A stretch of 64,000 nt of DNA from Sphingomonas yunnanensis (GTDB taxonomy: Bacteria; Pseudomonadota; Alphaproteobacteria; Sphingomonadales; Sphingomonadaceae), in contig NZ_JAIOKB010000005.1 in assembly GCF_019898765.1 (NCBI RefSeq), positions 62,001 to 126,000 of the forward strand, written 5' to 3'. The position numbers and the translations under genes were made by a program. Position 1 is the first letter of the stretch. Each line of letters opens with the position of its first letter. The notes beneath the pieces are model-generated. The model ran no database searches, had not been told where the DNA came from, and was given only the letters and a program-made list of their open reading frames with translations. Below, in pieces: positions 7,984 through 15,812 of the stretch.

Positions 7984-9480
7984 GTGGAGCATGTCGCGGT
8001 GAACCCCTGGGTCGCGCTGGCCTATCTCGTCGCCGGCGTGTGCTTCATCCTGGCATTGCGCGGGCTCTCCAGCCCCGCCACCAGCCAGCGCGGCAACCGC
8101 CTCGGCATGGTCGGCATGGGCGTCGCGGTGGTGACCACGCTCGTCACGCACGTGCCGCTCACCGCCACGCTGATCGAGGGCGAGGATTATGCCGCGCTGA
8201 TCGCGCGGGTCGACTATGTCGCGGCGTTCGAGATCGTCGCCGCGATCGCGCTCGGCGGCGCGATCGGCATCGGCGTGGCGCGGCGGATCGCGATGACCGC
8301 GATGCCGCAGCTGGTCGCGGCCTTCCACAGCCTGGTCGGGCTCGCCGCGGTGCTGGTCGCCGCGGCGGCCTTCCTCAACCCGGTCGCCTTCGGCATCGCG
8401 GTGCCGGTGCTCTTCCCCGACGGCAGCGCGGTGGCGCTGATCGAGCCGGTCAGCCGCGTCGAGATGGGGCTGGGCGTGGCGATCGGCGCGATCACCTTCT
8501 CGGGCAGCGTGATCGCCTTCCTCAAGCTCAACGGCAACATGGGGGGCAAGCCGATCCTGCTGCCCGCGCGCCACGCGATCAACCTCGGCGTGGTCGCCGC
8601 GATCCTGCTGCTGGTCGCCTATTTCACCGTCGACCAGTCGCCCTGGGTGTTCTGGACGGTGACCTTGCTGTCGTTCGCGATCGGTTTCCTGCTGATCGTG
8701 CCGATCGGCGGCGCGGACATGCCGGTGGTCGTGTCGATGCTCAACAGCTACTCGGGCTGGGCCGCGGCGGCGATGGGGTTCACGCTCCACAACAGCGCGA
8801 TGATCATCACCGGCGCGCTGGTCGGATCCTCCGGCGCGATCCTCAGCTACATCATGTGCCGCGCGATGAACCGCAGCTTCGTCAGCGTGATCGCGGGCGG
8901 CTTCGGCGCGGAGGCGGCGGGCGGTCCGGGCGGCGCGGCGGCGAGCGACCGGGCGTGGAAGCGCGGCTCGGCCGAGGACGCCGCCTTCCTGATGAGCCAG
9001 GCCGAGCAGGTGATCATCGTCCCCGGCTACGGCATGGCGGTGGCGCAGGCGCAGCACGTGCTGCGCGAGATGGGTGACAAGCTCAAGGCGCACGGCGTCC
9101 GCGTCAAATATGCCATCCACCCCGTGGCGGGGCGCATGCCGGGCCATATGAACGTGCTGCTCGCCGAGGCCAACGTCCCCTATGACGACGTGTTCGAGCT
9201 GGAGGACATCAACTCCGAGTTCGCGCAGACCGACGTGGCGTTCGTGATCGGCGCCAACGACGTGACCAACCCGGCGGCGAAGACCGACCGCACCTCCCCG
9301 ATCTACGGCATGCCCGTGCTCGACGTCGAGAAGGCCAAAACAATTCTCTTCATCAAACGGTCGATGGGCGGAGTCGGCTATGCTGGAGTCGACAACGAGG
9401 TCTTCTACCGGGACAATACCATGATGCTGCTCGCCGACGCCAAGAAGATGGTGGAAGATATCGTCAAGTCGCTCGACTGA
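7984..9480 (+). CDS. pntB: NAD(P) transhydrogenase beta subunit
   Basis: A 498-residue protein. The N-terminal two thirds contain about eight membrane helices of the proton channel (dII). The C-terminal soluble dIII binds NADP(H). Family motifs seen are SYSGWAAAAMGF, the glycine-rich IIVPGYGMAVAQAQH, and GRMPGHMNVLLAEANVPYD near residues 375-400, followed by VIGANDVTNPAA. GTG at 7984 follows a strong Shine-Dalgarno (GGGGGAGAG). It closes the pnt operon and should supply NADPH. Confidence 0.96.
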   Translation: MEHVAVNPWVALAYLVAGVCFILALRGLSSPATSQRGNRLGMVGMGVAVVTTLVTHVPLTATLIEGEDYAALIARVDYVAAFEIVAAIALGGAIGIGVARRIAMTAMPQLVAAFHSLVGLAAVLVAAAAFLNPVAFGIAVPVLFPDGSAVALIEPVSRVEMGLGVAIGAITFSGSVIAFLKLNGNMGGKPILLPARHAINLGVVAAILLLVAYFTVDQSPWVFWTVTLLSFAIGFLLIVPIGGADMPVVVSMLNSYSGWAAAAMGFTLHNSAMIITGALVGSSGAILSYIMCRAMNRSFVSVIAGGFGAEAAGGPGGAAASDRAWKRGSAEDAAFLMSQAEQVIIVPGYGMAVAQAQHVLREMGDKLKAHGVRVKYAIHPVAGRMPGHMNVLLAEANVPYDDVFELEDINSEFAQTDVAFVIGANDVTNPAAKTDRTSPIYGMPVLDVEKAKTILFIKRSMGGVGYAGVDNEVFYRDNTMMLLADAKKMVEDIVKSLD

Positions 9481-9484
9481 GGCG

Positions 9485-10414
9485 ATGTCTGCGGCTTTCT
9501 ACGACGCCGGCGGCGAGCCGGCGCCCGCCTTCGCGCTCGGCAGCCTCCACGGCACCGGCGCGCTCGACGCGCGCGAGGCCATCGCGCTGCTCCGCGGCAC
9601 GATCGTCGCGCACCACCCGCTCGCCGAGGCACCCGGTGCGCTGGCGCTGCGCGAGGACGCGCCAGCGATCGTGCTGGATCTCGCAGGTGCAGACGACGCG
9701 CTGGCGCACGACTCGGTCGCGGCGATCGACTCGCTCGCCGCGGCGCGCGGGTGGCGCGTCATCGTCGCTTTCTCGGTGGCGCAGATCGATCCGGTCGTCG
9801 CTGCGCTGGGCGAGGAGGCAGCCGCGGTGCAGCTGCTGTGCGAGCCCGACCGCGCCGAGTGGATCGGCGCGCTCGCGGTGGCAGCGGCGCGCGGGGGGGG
9901 CGGCGGCGTGCGCTCGCCCGAGCGCGACTCGGAACGGCTGGCAAGGCTCAGCGCCGAGGTGGCGCGGATCGCGGCGCTGCTCGCGCAGCTGAGCGACGGC
10001 GGCGTCGGGCTCGACCGCGCCGAGGAGCCCCGGCGGGTCTTCCACGCGGCACCCATCGCGCCGGTGGCGATTTCCGCGGCGCAGCTGCGCGCGGTCGTGC
10101 GCGCGAGGCGGCTGCGCGACCGCTTCCTCGGCGAGGGCCTGTTCGAGGACCCTGCCTGGGACATGTTGCTCGACCTCTATGCCTCGCACCTGGAGCGGCG
10201 GCGTGTATCGGTGTCGAGCCTGTGCATCGCCGCGGCGGTGCCGCCGACCACCGCGCTGCGCTGGATCACGCGGCTGACGGAGCGCCGGCTGCTCGCGCGC
10301 ATGCCCGACCCGGACGACCGCCGCCGCGTCTTCATCGGGCTCACCGACGAGGCGGTGCGCGCGCTCCAGGCCTATCTCGGCGCGCTCGTCGAGGCGGGCC
10401 TGCCGCTGGTGTGA
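9485..10414 (+). CDS. Putative regulator: pseudo-receiver-like N-terminus plus MarR-like winged helix
   Basis: A 309-residue protein without a recognised name. Residues 40-140 look like a degenerate receiver or alpha/beta domain (AIVLDLAGAD then WRVIVAFSVAQIDPVVAAL). A coiled-coil-like stretch follows (about 145-170). Residues 205-300 form a winged helix: LRDRFLGEGLFEDPAWDMLL, VSSLCIAAAVPPTTALRWI, RLLARMPDPDDRRRVFI. The winged-helix part is clearly related to the protein at 12,404-12,850. It starts 4 bases after the pntB stop and may be read from the same transcript. DNA binding is inferred from the MarR-like wing with the DDRRR signature. Confidence 0.72.
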   Translation: MSAAFYDAGGEPAPAFALGSLHGTGALDAREAIALLRGTIVAHHPLAEAPGALALREDAPAIVLDLAGADDALAHDSVAAIDSLAAARGWRVIVAFSVAQIDPVVAALGEEAAAVQLLCEPDRAEWIGALAVAAARGGGGGVRSPERDSERLARLSAEVARIAALLAQLSDGGVGLDRAEEPRRVFHAAPIAPVAISAAQLRAVVRARRLRDRFLGEGLFEDPAWDMLLDLYASHLERRRVSVSSLCIAAAVPPTTALRWITRLTERRLLARMPDPDDRRRVFIGLTDEAVRALQAYLGALVEAGLPLV

Positions 10415-11076
10415 GAAGGTGTTCGCATGTCGTGCGGACCGGGAGCGATCGGTCGCACCGCCGCGTCGGAGGTGATGCGCGCCCTCGAGATATCAGTGCG
10501 TGATGAAGGCTCCTGCTCCGTACCCAGCAGTCGTCATCGCTGACACGGCGCGAGAAGGCCGCTGCCAGCCTCGATGGGCCGGAGAGATGCTGGAGGGCGT
10601 CTCTCCCCGGCGACTGTGCGCCACGACATTGGTCTAGTGCCGGGCGTCGCGTTGCGCGCTAACGGAATGGTCGGCGCAGCCCGCAATAGTCGAGTCCCTG
10701 GCCGCGCGGCAGGCCGCGCGCAAGAGCCGAGGGCCGGCAGGCGTGACTCGCCACCGCCAGCTCCACAAGCCCGGCCTGATGAGCGCTCCTACATCGCGCC
10801 GGCCGCGAGGACAGTCGTCGCAGATGCCCTTGTTTCGCGGGTCAATGGCTGCCGCGCGGACGCGGAGGCATCAGCGCCGTTGAGCGGTCTCAATTCGGCC
10901 CGCGCACTAGCTAGTGACTAAGCAGGAGTAATCCCGAATTGCCTGAAGAGAGACGACGCCGGTATGAATATCGATCAGCATCGATTGAACTCTTCATCGG
11001 CAGCTTACTGATCTAGACTGCGGACGAGCCATGCTTAAAGCTGCCTGGGCGACATCGATCGCCGGGGGCATATCTG
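10415..11076. other. Non-coding or degenerate stretch, lower GC toward the right
   Basis: About 660 bases with no convincing gene. An open frame of 115 codons at 10,574-10,921 has no recognisable domain, is rich in Arg, Ala and Pro, and has no ribosome binding site. Composition falls toward the AT-rich acyltransferase gene that follows. It may be decayed acquired DNA; no insertion-sequence ends were seen. Confidence 0.5.
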
Positions 11077-12123
11077 GTGTTTAAGCATCGGACACTGCGG
11101 GAAGACGGGCGTGAGGGCGCGCCGAGAACGCGCCGCGAGCGCCTGCAATATATTCAAGCTGCGCGCGTTATAGCGATCTTCTTCGTCGTGCTGTCACATA
11201 CGCGCTTTCTGTTTCTCCCAAACGACGCGGTTTGGTCAACAAAAGTTCTCTTAGTGGTACGAAATGTAAATATCATTTTCATCTTTATCTCGGGTTTTCT
11301 GTTTCAACACCTCTCAGCTAACTTTCGCTATATAGTCTACTTAAAGGCTAAGGTGCGTAATGTTATGCTGCCCTACCTTGTATGCTCAATCCCAGCACTG
11401 TTCATGTTTGTCTCGGGAGCGAAGCGCATCAGCGACAATGGTGCACTAGGTTTAGATAATTCACCCGTAGAGATGGTGCTGTTCCTTCTTCTGACCGGAA
11501 GCCATCTAACACCATACTGGTTTATTCCTGTCATGATGATATTCTATATTACTTCTCCCCTATTTCTCACGATAGACAGGCGGCCGCGGCGATATCTGAT
11601 ACTACCATTATTATTTGGTATCTCGTTCGTGCTATCCCGCTCTCCGGGAGATGCTTCTCCGATCCACAATGCGATATTCTACCTGCCCGTCTATATCAGC
11701 GGTATGTGCTTGGCCCATTTTAAAGACCGAGTTATGCCGCTTCTCGCGCGTTGGTATCTCCTGTTGGCGACCTCGATCTTCCTGCCACTGCTGGTCGACA
11801 TGGGCGGCTTCGGAACGGAAGGGGTATATCTCATCTCGAAGCTGGTTTTCTGCCTGGCCGTATTCGGCGCACTGTACAGATTCATGAGGGTTCTGCCGCC
11901 GTCGATCGGCCGCCTCGGCGATATGAGCTTCGGCGTGTTCTTTGTTCATCAGTACGTGATCGCAGCGATGGAGAGGGCGCAGCACAAGCTTCCGCTGATA
12001 CGCCCCACCGGTGTCGTAGCGTTCCTCTTCGCCGCGCTCGCGGTCACGGCGGTGTCGCTCGGCATCGTGCGGCTGGTGCAGCTTGTCGCGAAGCATCATA
12101 GTCGCCAGCTCGTCGGAGCCTGA
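11077..12123 (+). CDS. Acyltransferase family 3 membrane protein, probably acquired
   Basis: A 348-residue protein with about ten membrane segments. The N-terminal pattern YIQAARVIAIFFVVLSHTRF has the conserved His (LSH) of acyltransferase-3 (OafA/NodX-like) proteins that acylate sugars in the membrane. The family Arg region (YLKAKVRNVMLPYL) follows at about residue 90. GTG at 11,077 is the first start in frame. The first two thirds of the gene are much richer in A+T and use codons unlike the neighbours. The last third returns to local composition. It lies 143 bases before a tRNA-Val gene, consistent with transfer next to a tRNA. Confidence 0.8.
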   Translation: MFKHRTLREDGREGAPRTRRERLQYIQAARVIAIFFVVLSHTRFLFLPNDAVWSTKVLLVVRNVNIIFIFISGFLFQHLSANFRYIVYLKAKVRNVMLPYLVCSIPALFMFVSGAKRISDNGALGLDNSPVEMVLFLLLTGSHLTPYWFIPVMMIFYITSPLFLTIDRRPRRYLILPLLFGISFVLSRSPGDASPIHNAIFYLPVYISGMCLAHFKDRVMPLLARWYLLLATSIFLPLLVDMGGFGTEGVYLISKLVFCLAVFGALYRFMRVLPPSIGRLGDMSFGVFFVHQYVIAAMERAQHKLPLIRPTGVVAFLFAALAVTAVSLGIVRLVQLVAKHHSRQLVGA

Positions 12124-12246
12124 GTGGTCGCGCGGCGCTGCCGAGACAGGTCGATCCTTTTCCGCGCCGGGCGCGCTCGCCAAAAGCTCATCGCCCCTCT
12201 TGCTCCCGGACACCGCCCGTGTAGAGAGACCGCGAACGGCGGTTTT

Positions 12247-12264
12247 CGCGAGGCTTTCCTCGCG
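12247..12264. other. Perfect 7-bp hairpin just upstream of tRNA-Val
   Basis: CGCGAGG (12,247-12,253), loop CTTT, CCTCGCG (12,258-12,264). The stem ends 2 bases before the mature tRNA 5' end at 12,267. It has no T-run, so a role in 5' leader structure is as likely as termination. Confidence 0.6.
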
Positions 12265-12266
12265 CC

Positions 12267-12342
12267 GGGCGCTTAGCTCAGCTGGTAGAGCGGCTCGTTT
12301 ACACCGAGTAGGTCGGCGGTTCGAACCCGTCAGCGCCCACCA
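12267..12342 (+). tRNA. tRNA-Val (anticodon UAC)
   Basis: A 76-base tRNA with encoded CCA. The 7-bp acceptor stem pairs GGGCGCT with AGCGCCC. The D arm reads GCTCAGCTGGTAGAGC. The anticodon stem GCTCG/CGAGT encloses loop TTTACAC, giving anticodon TAC (reads GUA, valine). The T arm is GGCGG-TTCGAAC-CCGTC, whose stem includes a G-T and a terminal mismatch-tolerant pair. A hairpin precedes it by 2 bases. Confidence 0.97.
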
Positions 12343-12403
12343 CCGCCGTTCCTGGAGGGCGGGCGACACGCTGGCGCATCGCCAGCGCATCGCCCCCGCC
12401 GCG

Positions 12404-12850
12404 TCATCCCAGCCCGACCCAGCTGCTCGCCAGGTACAGCTCGATCATGCGGAGCCCCTTGCCGCTCAGCGTCACCAGCGAGCGGCGGCGGTCGTCGACG
12501 TCGGCGCGGCGCACCACCAGGCCGCGCGTCTCGAGCTTGCCGAGACAGCGCAGCGCGGTGCTGGGCGGCACCGCGGCGCCGATGCACGCGCTCGACACCG
12601 GCACCAGCGCGCCGCGGCCGTGGTGGATGTAGAGGTCGAGCAGAATGTCCCAGGCCGCCTCGCCGAACAGGTCGGTGCCGAACAGTCGGTCGCGCGAGCG
12701 GCGTTCCTGGTACATCAGCTCGGCGCGCTCGAGCAGGCCGGGCGCGGGGGCGGGCTGCTGCGCTTCCTTGGCGCGCAGCCGCTCGAGCAGTGCCTCGATC
12801 TCACGGATCGCGCAGCCCAGCTCCTCGCGCGTCGCAGGTTCGTGCCTCAT
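12404..12850 (-). CDS. MarR-like winged-helix regulator
   Basis: A 148-residue protein with an N-terminal helical stretch (REIEALLERLRAKEAQQ) then a winged helix: SRDRLFGTDLFGEAAWDILL, VSSACIGAAVPPSTALRCLG, GLVVRRADVDDRRRSLVTLS. The DDRRR wing is the MarR signature. It is a close paralogue of the C-terminal half of the protein at 9,485-10,414. Its start overlaps the end of the upstream membrane-protein gene (12,801) by 50 bases, so they form one operon read leftward. Target unknown. Confidence 0.8.
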   Translation of the reverse strand: MRHEPATREELGCAIREIEALLERLRAKEAQQPAPAPGLLERAELMYQERRSRDRLFGTDLFGEAAWDILLDLYIHHGRGALVPVSSACIGAAVPPSTALRCLGKLETRGLVVRRADVDDRRRSLVTLSGKGLRMIELYLASSWVGLG

Positions 12851-13307
12851 CGGCCGCCTCCCGCCGCTGGAAGGTCCAGTCGAACTCGCTTGCCCCCGCC
12901 CGAAGCCGGCGACGGTGGCGCGCCACACCGATCACCAGCAGCAGCAAGCCCGGATAGGCCAGCCACGCCGCCACGCGCGTGTAGACGATCGGCAGCACCG
13001 CCGGGTCGTAGGCGCGCACGCCGTGCGTCATCACCGTCAGCGCGTGGAAGGCGGTGAGATACAGCGGCCAGAATCGGTCCGCCGCGAGGCTCACCGCCAC
13101 CAGTCCGGCGAGCAGCGCGGCGTCGATCGCCACCCGCTGCCACTCGACGTGGAAGTAGGTGTAGCCGCGCACGTGCGGCAGCAGGTAGGAGGCGATCGCC
13201 GCTGTCAGCAGCAGCGCCGCCACCCAGCGTTCCGGCGCGCCGCCGCGCCGGAAGGCATAGAGGCAGGTGCCCAGCAGCACCGCGGCGAAGACGAGGACTC
13301 GCGTCAT
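12801..13307 (-). CDS. Small membrane protein, five helices
   Basis: A 168-residue protein of unknown function. Five hydrophobic segments are visible: residues 3-19, about 27-46, 60-76, 83-99 and 110-127. The last is followed by a basic cytoplasmic tail (RHRRRLRAG). No catalytic motif is seen. It is flanked on the same strand by a MarR-like gene (overlapping downstream) and by a small protein and LuxR-type HTH gene upstream, so a signalling or sensing role in one operon is inferred from context only. Confidence 0.7.
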   Translation of the reverse strand: MTRVLVFAAVLLGTCLYAFRRGGAPERWVAALLLTAAIASYLLPHVRGYTYFHVEWQRVAIDAALLAGLVAVSLAADRFWPLYLTAFHALTVMTHGVRAYDPAVLPIVYTRVAAWLAYPGLLLLVIGVARHRRRLRAGASEFDWTFQRREAADEARTCDARGAGLRDP

Positions 13308-13352
13308 CGGCCGCTTTCCCGATCGTGTCGATCACGTTCGATCCGCCGCGGC

Positions 13353-13796
13353 TCAGGCGGTGAAGCCGGGGCGGGGATCCTGCTTGTCGGTGTCGCCGTA
13401 CAGCCGCACGTCGAGCCCGCGCGCCTTGGCCAGCGCCTCGAGCAGGCGGTGGACGTCGGCGGTGGCGCCCTGCGCGCCGCTGATCTGCACCGCGACGTCG
13501 CTGATCCCGGCGCGGATCGACTTGCCGACGATCGGCGCGATATTCTGCTCGATACGCGCGTCGATGAGCGCCGCCATGAGCCGGCCGCACACCGCGAAGG
13601 CGCGGTCCTGCAGCATCTCGAGCTCGCGGAGCAGCGTGGCGACCGCGTCGACCTCGGCCGAGGCGGACTCACCGCGCGAGCTGCGCGACGACGTCGCTGA
13701 GGGTGCGGACGAAGAGAGCGAAAAGACCGAAGCCGGTGACGAGGCCGAAAACGATGGCGCCGAGCCAGAAGAGGCGCTGTGCGATAGTGAGGTCAT
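13353..13796 (-). CDS. Small hypothetical protein, start uncertain
   Basis: The C-terminal 100 residues look like a real protein: EVDAVATLLRELEMLQDRAF, IVGKSIRAGISDVAVQISG, LLEALAKARGLDVRLYGDTD. This frame has no ATG, GTG or TTG between the upstream gene's stop (13,669) and codon ATG 13,616. The start is therefore either ATG 13,796 (148 codons, overlapping the upstream gene by 128 bases) or ATG 13,616 (87 residues). The longer form adds a Ser/Pro/Ala-rich leader that could be an out-of-frame shadow. Function is not recognised. Confidence 0.55.
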   Translation of the reverse strand: MTSLSHSASSGSAPSFSASSPASVFSLSSSAPSATSSRSSRGESASAEVDAVATLLRELEMLQDRAFAVCGRLMAALIDARIEQNIAPIVGKSIRAGISDVAVQISGAQGATADVHRLLEALAKARGLDVRLYGDTDKQDPRPGFTA

Positions 13797-14193
13797 TACC
13801 ATCCCCTTTGCGGAACGGCAGCCACGGCGCGGCGGGGGCGTGTGGGGGCGCTCCCGTCCCGGCCGCGGCGGCCGGTGCCGGAGCGTCATCGCCCGGCAGC
13901 GACGGCTCTGCGGCCGGCAGGGGGGTGGGGTCTCCCACCGAGAAGCGACCCCTCGCATCGGGGTGGGCGGCCTCATGGGCGGCCAGTGCGGCCGCGGCGG
14001 CGGGACGGCCGCCGACGCCGAGCAGCGCGGTCGCCTCGGTGAGATAGCCGCTGGCGGTGTTCTCGGAGATGGCGAGCGCGCGCGCGATCTCCTTCACGCG
14101 ATAGCGCTGGTGGTAGAGGCGCAGGCACTCCCGTTGCCGGGTCGTCAGTTTGGCGAATCGATCCGGCGACATGGTCCCGAGATGGGATAGCAT
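13669..14193 (-). CDS. Membrane-anchored LuxR-type helix-turn-helix protein
   Basis: A 174-residue protein. Residues 13-58 are a LuxR/GerE-type HTH (LTTRQRECLRLY, VKEIARALAISENTASGYLT). A Pro/Ala-rich linker of about 70 residues follows, then a single membrane helix near the C-terminus (FWLGAIVFGLVTGFGLFALF). There is no N-terminal receiver or ligand domain. The order HTH-linker-membrane helix resembles ToxR-like tethered regulators. ATG 14,193 is chosen; ATG 14,268, with a G-rich sequence upstream, would add 25 residues of low-complexity character. It is divergent from the DUF6456-like gene at 14,309. Confidence 0.78.
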   Translation of the reverse strand: MLSHLGTMSPDRFAKLTTRQRECLRLYHQRYRVKEIARALAISENTASGYLTEATALLGVGGRPAAAAALAAHEAAHPDARGRFSVGDPTPLPAAEPSLPGDDAPAPAAAAGTGAPPHAPAAPWLPFRKGDGNDLTIAQRLFWLGAIVFGLVTGFGLFALFVRTLSDVVAQLAR

Positions 14194-14308
14194 GCGATCC
14201 AAGTCATCAACCAAGATCGGCGTCGCGTGCCGTCGCGGGCCTCGCCGCTGTCCTACATCGTCCAACATCCGCCACCCCCGCCGCCACATCATGGACGAGG
14301 GAGGACGC

Positions 14309-14779
14309 ATGCGCGAGCTGGTGGAGCAGGTGATCGACGCGAACGGCAACCGCGGCGCGGTGGTGCGCGGCGCGCGGCGCGGGCGCACGGTGACGGTCAA
14401 CCGGCGCGAGTCGCCGCTGGCGTGGCTCGCCGCGCGGGGCCTGGTCGACTCGCGCCAGGCCGAGGCGGGCGAGCGGCTGCGCGCGGACTATGAGCGCGCG
14501 CGGCTCGCGCCGTCGGTGACGATGCGCTGGGCGCCGCGCGTCGACCACGGCCGCGGCACCGCGCTCGATCCGGGCGAGGCGCAGCTCGCCGCCAAGCGCC
14601 GCTTCGACGACGCGGTGGGCGCGGCGGGGCGCGGGCTGGCGGACGTGCTGTGGCGCGTGGTCTGCGCGGGCGAGACGCTGCCCGACAGCGAGCGCGCGCT
14701 CGGCTGGCCGGCGCGCAGCGGCCGGCTGGTGCTGTCGCTCGCGCTCGACCGGCTGGCGGACCATTACCGCCTGCCGTGA
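14309..14779 (+). CDS. DUF6456-like protein
   Basis: A 156-residue protein resembling the alphaproteobacterial DUF6456 family. It has ESPLAWLAARGLVDSRQAEA, then GERLRADYERARLAPSVTMR-W, and a C-terminal helical part (DVLWRVVCAGETLPDSERAL) that looks like a truncated HTH. The start ATG 14,309 is supported by GGGAGGA ending 4 bases upstream; an ATG 18 bases earlier has none. It is transcribed away from the LuxR-type gene. Function unknown; members are suspected DNA-binding proteins. Confidence 0.72.
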   Translation: MRELVEQVIDANGNRGAVVRGARRGRTVTVNRRESPLAWLAARGLVDSRQAEAGERLRADYERARLAPSVTMRWAPRVDHGRGTALDPGEAQLAAKRRFDDAVGAAGRGLADVLWRVVCAGETLPDSERALGWPARSGRLVLSLALDRLADHYRLP

Positions 14780-14823
14780 TCGCGCCCCTTGCCCCGCACG
14801 CCGCGCGCGGACACATAGGCGCG

Positions 14824-15765
14824 ATGCAGCTGCGCTTCGTCAAATGCCACGGCTCGGGCAACGACTTCCCGCTGATCGACGCGCGCGACGCCGCGCTCGA
14901 CGGCGCCGATTGGGTGGGGGTGGCGCGCGCGCTCGCCGACCGCGCCGGCCCGGTCGGCGGCGACGGGCTGCTGCTGCTCACCCGCGGCGACGATCGCGCC
15001 GCCTTCGGCATGCGCATGTTCAACAGCGACGGCAGCGAGGCCGAGACCTGCCTCAACGGGCTGCGCTGCGTCGCGCGCGCCGGCTTCGCCGCGCTCGGGC
15101 TGGAGCGCGCCACGGTGCGGCTCAAGACCAGCTACGCCGAGGTGGCGGGCGCGGAGGCGCTCGCGCCGGGCGTCTACACCGTGGCGGAGACCGCGGGCCC
15201 GGCCTCGCTCGACGCCGCCGCCTGGCCGCTGCGCGACGCGCCGGCGCGGATCGTCGAGGCGCCGGTGCCGCCGCTGCCGAGCGCGCGCGCCTTCACCGCG
15301 GTGGCGATGCCCAACCCGCATCTGGTCGCCTTCGTCGACTCGGTCGACGAGGCCGAGCTGGTCGCGGTCGGGCGCGCATGCGAGGCGGCGCCGGCGTGGC
15401 TGCCCCATCGCGCCAACGTCTCCTTCGTCGAGGTGCGCGGGGAGGATCGGCTGTTCGTCCGCACCTTCGAGCGCGGCGTCGGGCTGACCGACAGCTGCGG
15501 CAGCGCGATGGCGGCCTCGACCTACGCCGCCGGGCTCACCCAGCGCGTGGCGTTCGATCGCGCGCTGACGGTGTACAACCGCGGTGGCCTGGTGCGCGCG
15601 CGCGCCAGTGCGGACGCGATGGTGACGCTCCACGGCAACGCCACCTGGGAGTGGGAGGGCAGCGTCTCGGTCGATCCCGCGCGCGGTGTGGCGGGCGAGC
15701 TGGCGGTGGAGCGTCACCATGCGGACGAGATCGCCGCCTGGGCGCGCGTGGTCAGGGCGGCGTAG
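14824..15765 (+). CDS. dapF: Diaminopimelate epimerase-like protein (variant active site)
   Basis: A 313-residue protein of the DapF fold, which interconverts LL- and meso-diaminopimelate for lysine and peptidoglycan. The N-terminal CHGSGNDF motif and both catalytic Cys are present: C76 in SEAETCLNGLRC and C224 in GLTDSCGSA. The usual GNG beside the first Cys is LNG, and the Glu of the GETxACG motif is Leu (L220). Similar G-x-T-x-x-CG versions are recalled in Firmicutes DapF, so activity is plausible. Whether it is the cell's main DapF or a paralogue cannot be told here. It stands alone between DUF6456 and a convergent SirB1-like gene. Confidence 0.85.
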   Translation: MQLRFVKCHGSGNDFPLIDARDAALDGADWVGVARALADRAGPVGGDGLLLLTRGDDRAAFGMRMFNSDGSEAETCLNGLRCVARAGFAALGLERATVRLKTSYAEVAGAEALAPGVYTVAETAGPASLDAAAWPLRDAPARIVEAPVPPLPSARAFTAVAMPNPHLVAFVDSVDEAELVAVGRACEAAPAWLPHRANVSFVEVRGEDRLFVRTFERGVGLTDSCGSAMAASTYAAGLTQRVAFDRALTVYNRGGLVRARASADAMVTLHGNATWEWEGSVSVDPARGVAGELAVERHHADEIAAWARVVRAA

Positions 15766-15812
15766 GTCGGGTGGGAGGCGGGCAGGGCAGGAGCGGGGCC
15801 AGAGTCCCGCCC

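Noticed and set aside
10574..10921. 115-codon open frame between the regulator and the acyltransferase
   Set aside because: No ribosome site, no recognisable domain, and a residue composition like non-coding GC-rich DNA.
12267..12342. tRNA-Val as an attachment site for an integrated element
   Set aside because: No duplicate of the tRNA 3' end was seen nearby, and no integrase gene is present in the window.
13304..13672. GTG-started frame (122 codons) coupled to the LuxR-type gene by GTGA
   Set aside because: The overlap is attractive, but the frame is Arg/Ser/Pro-rich. The adjacent frame (13,353-13,796) reads as a real protein.
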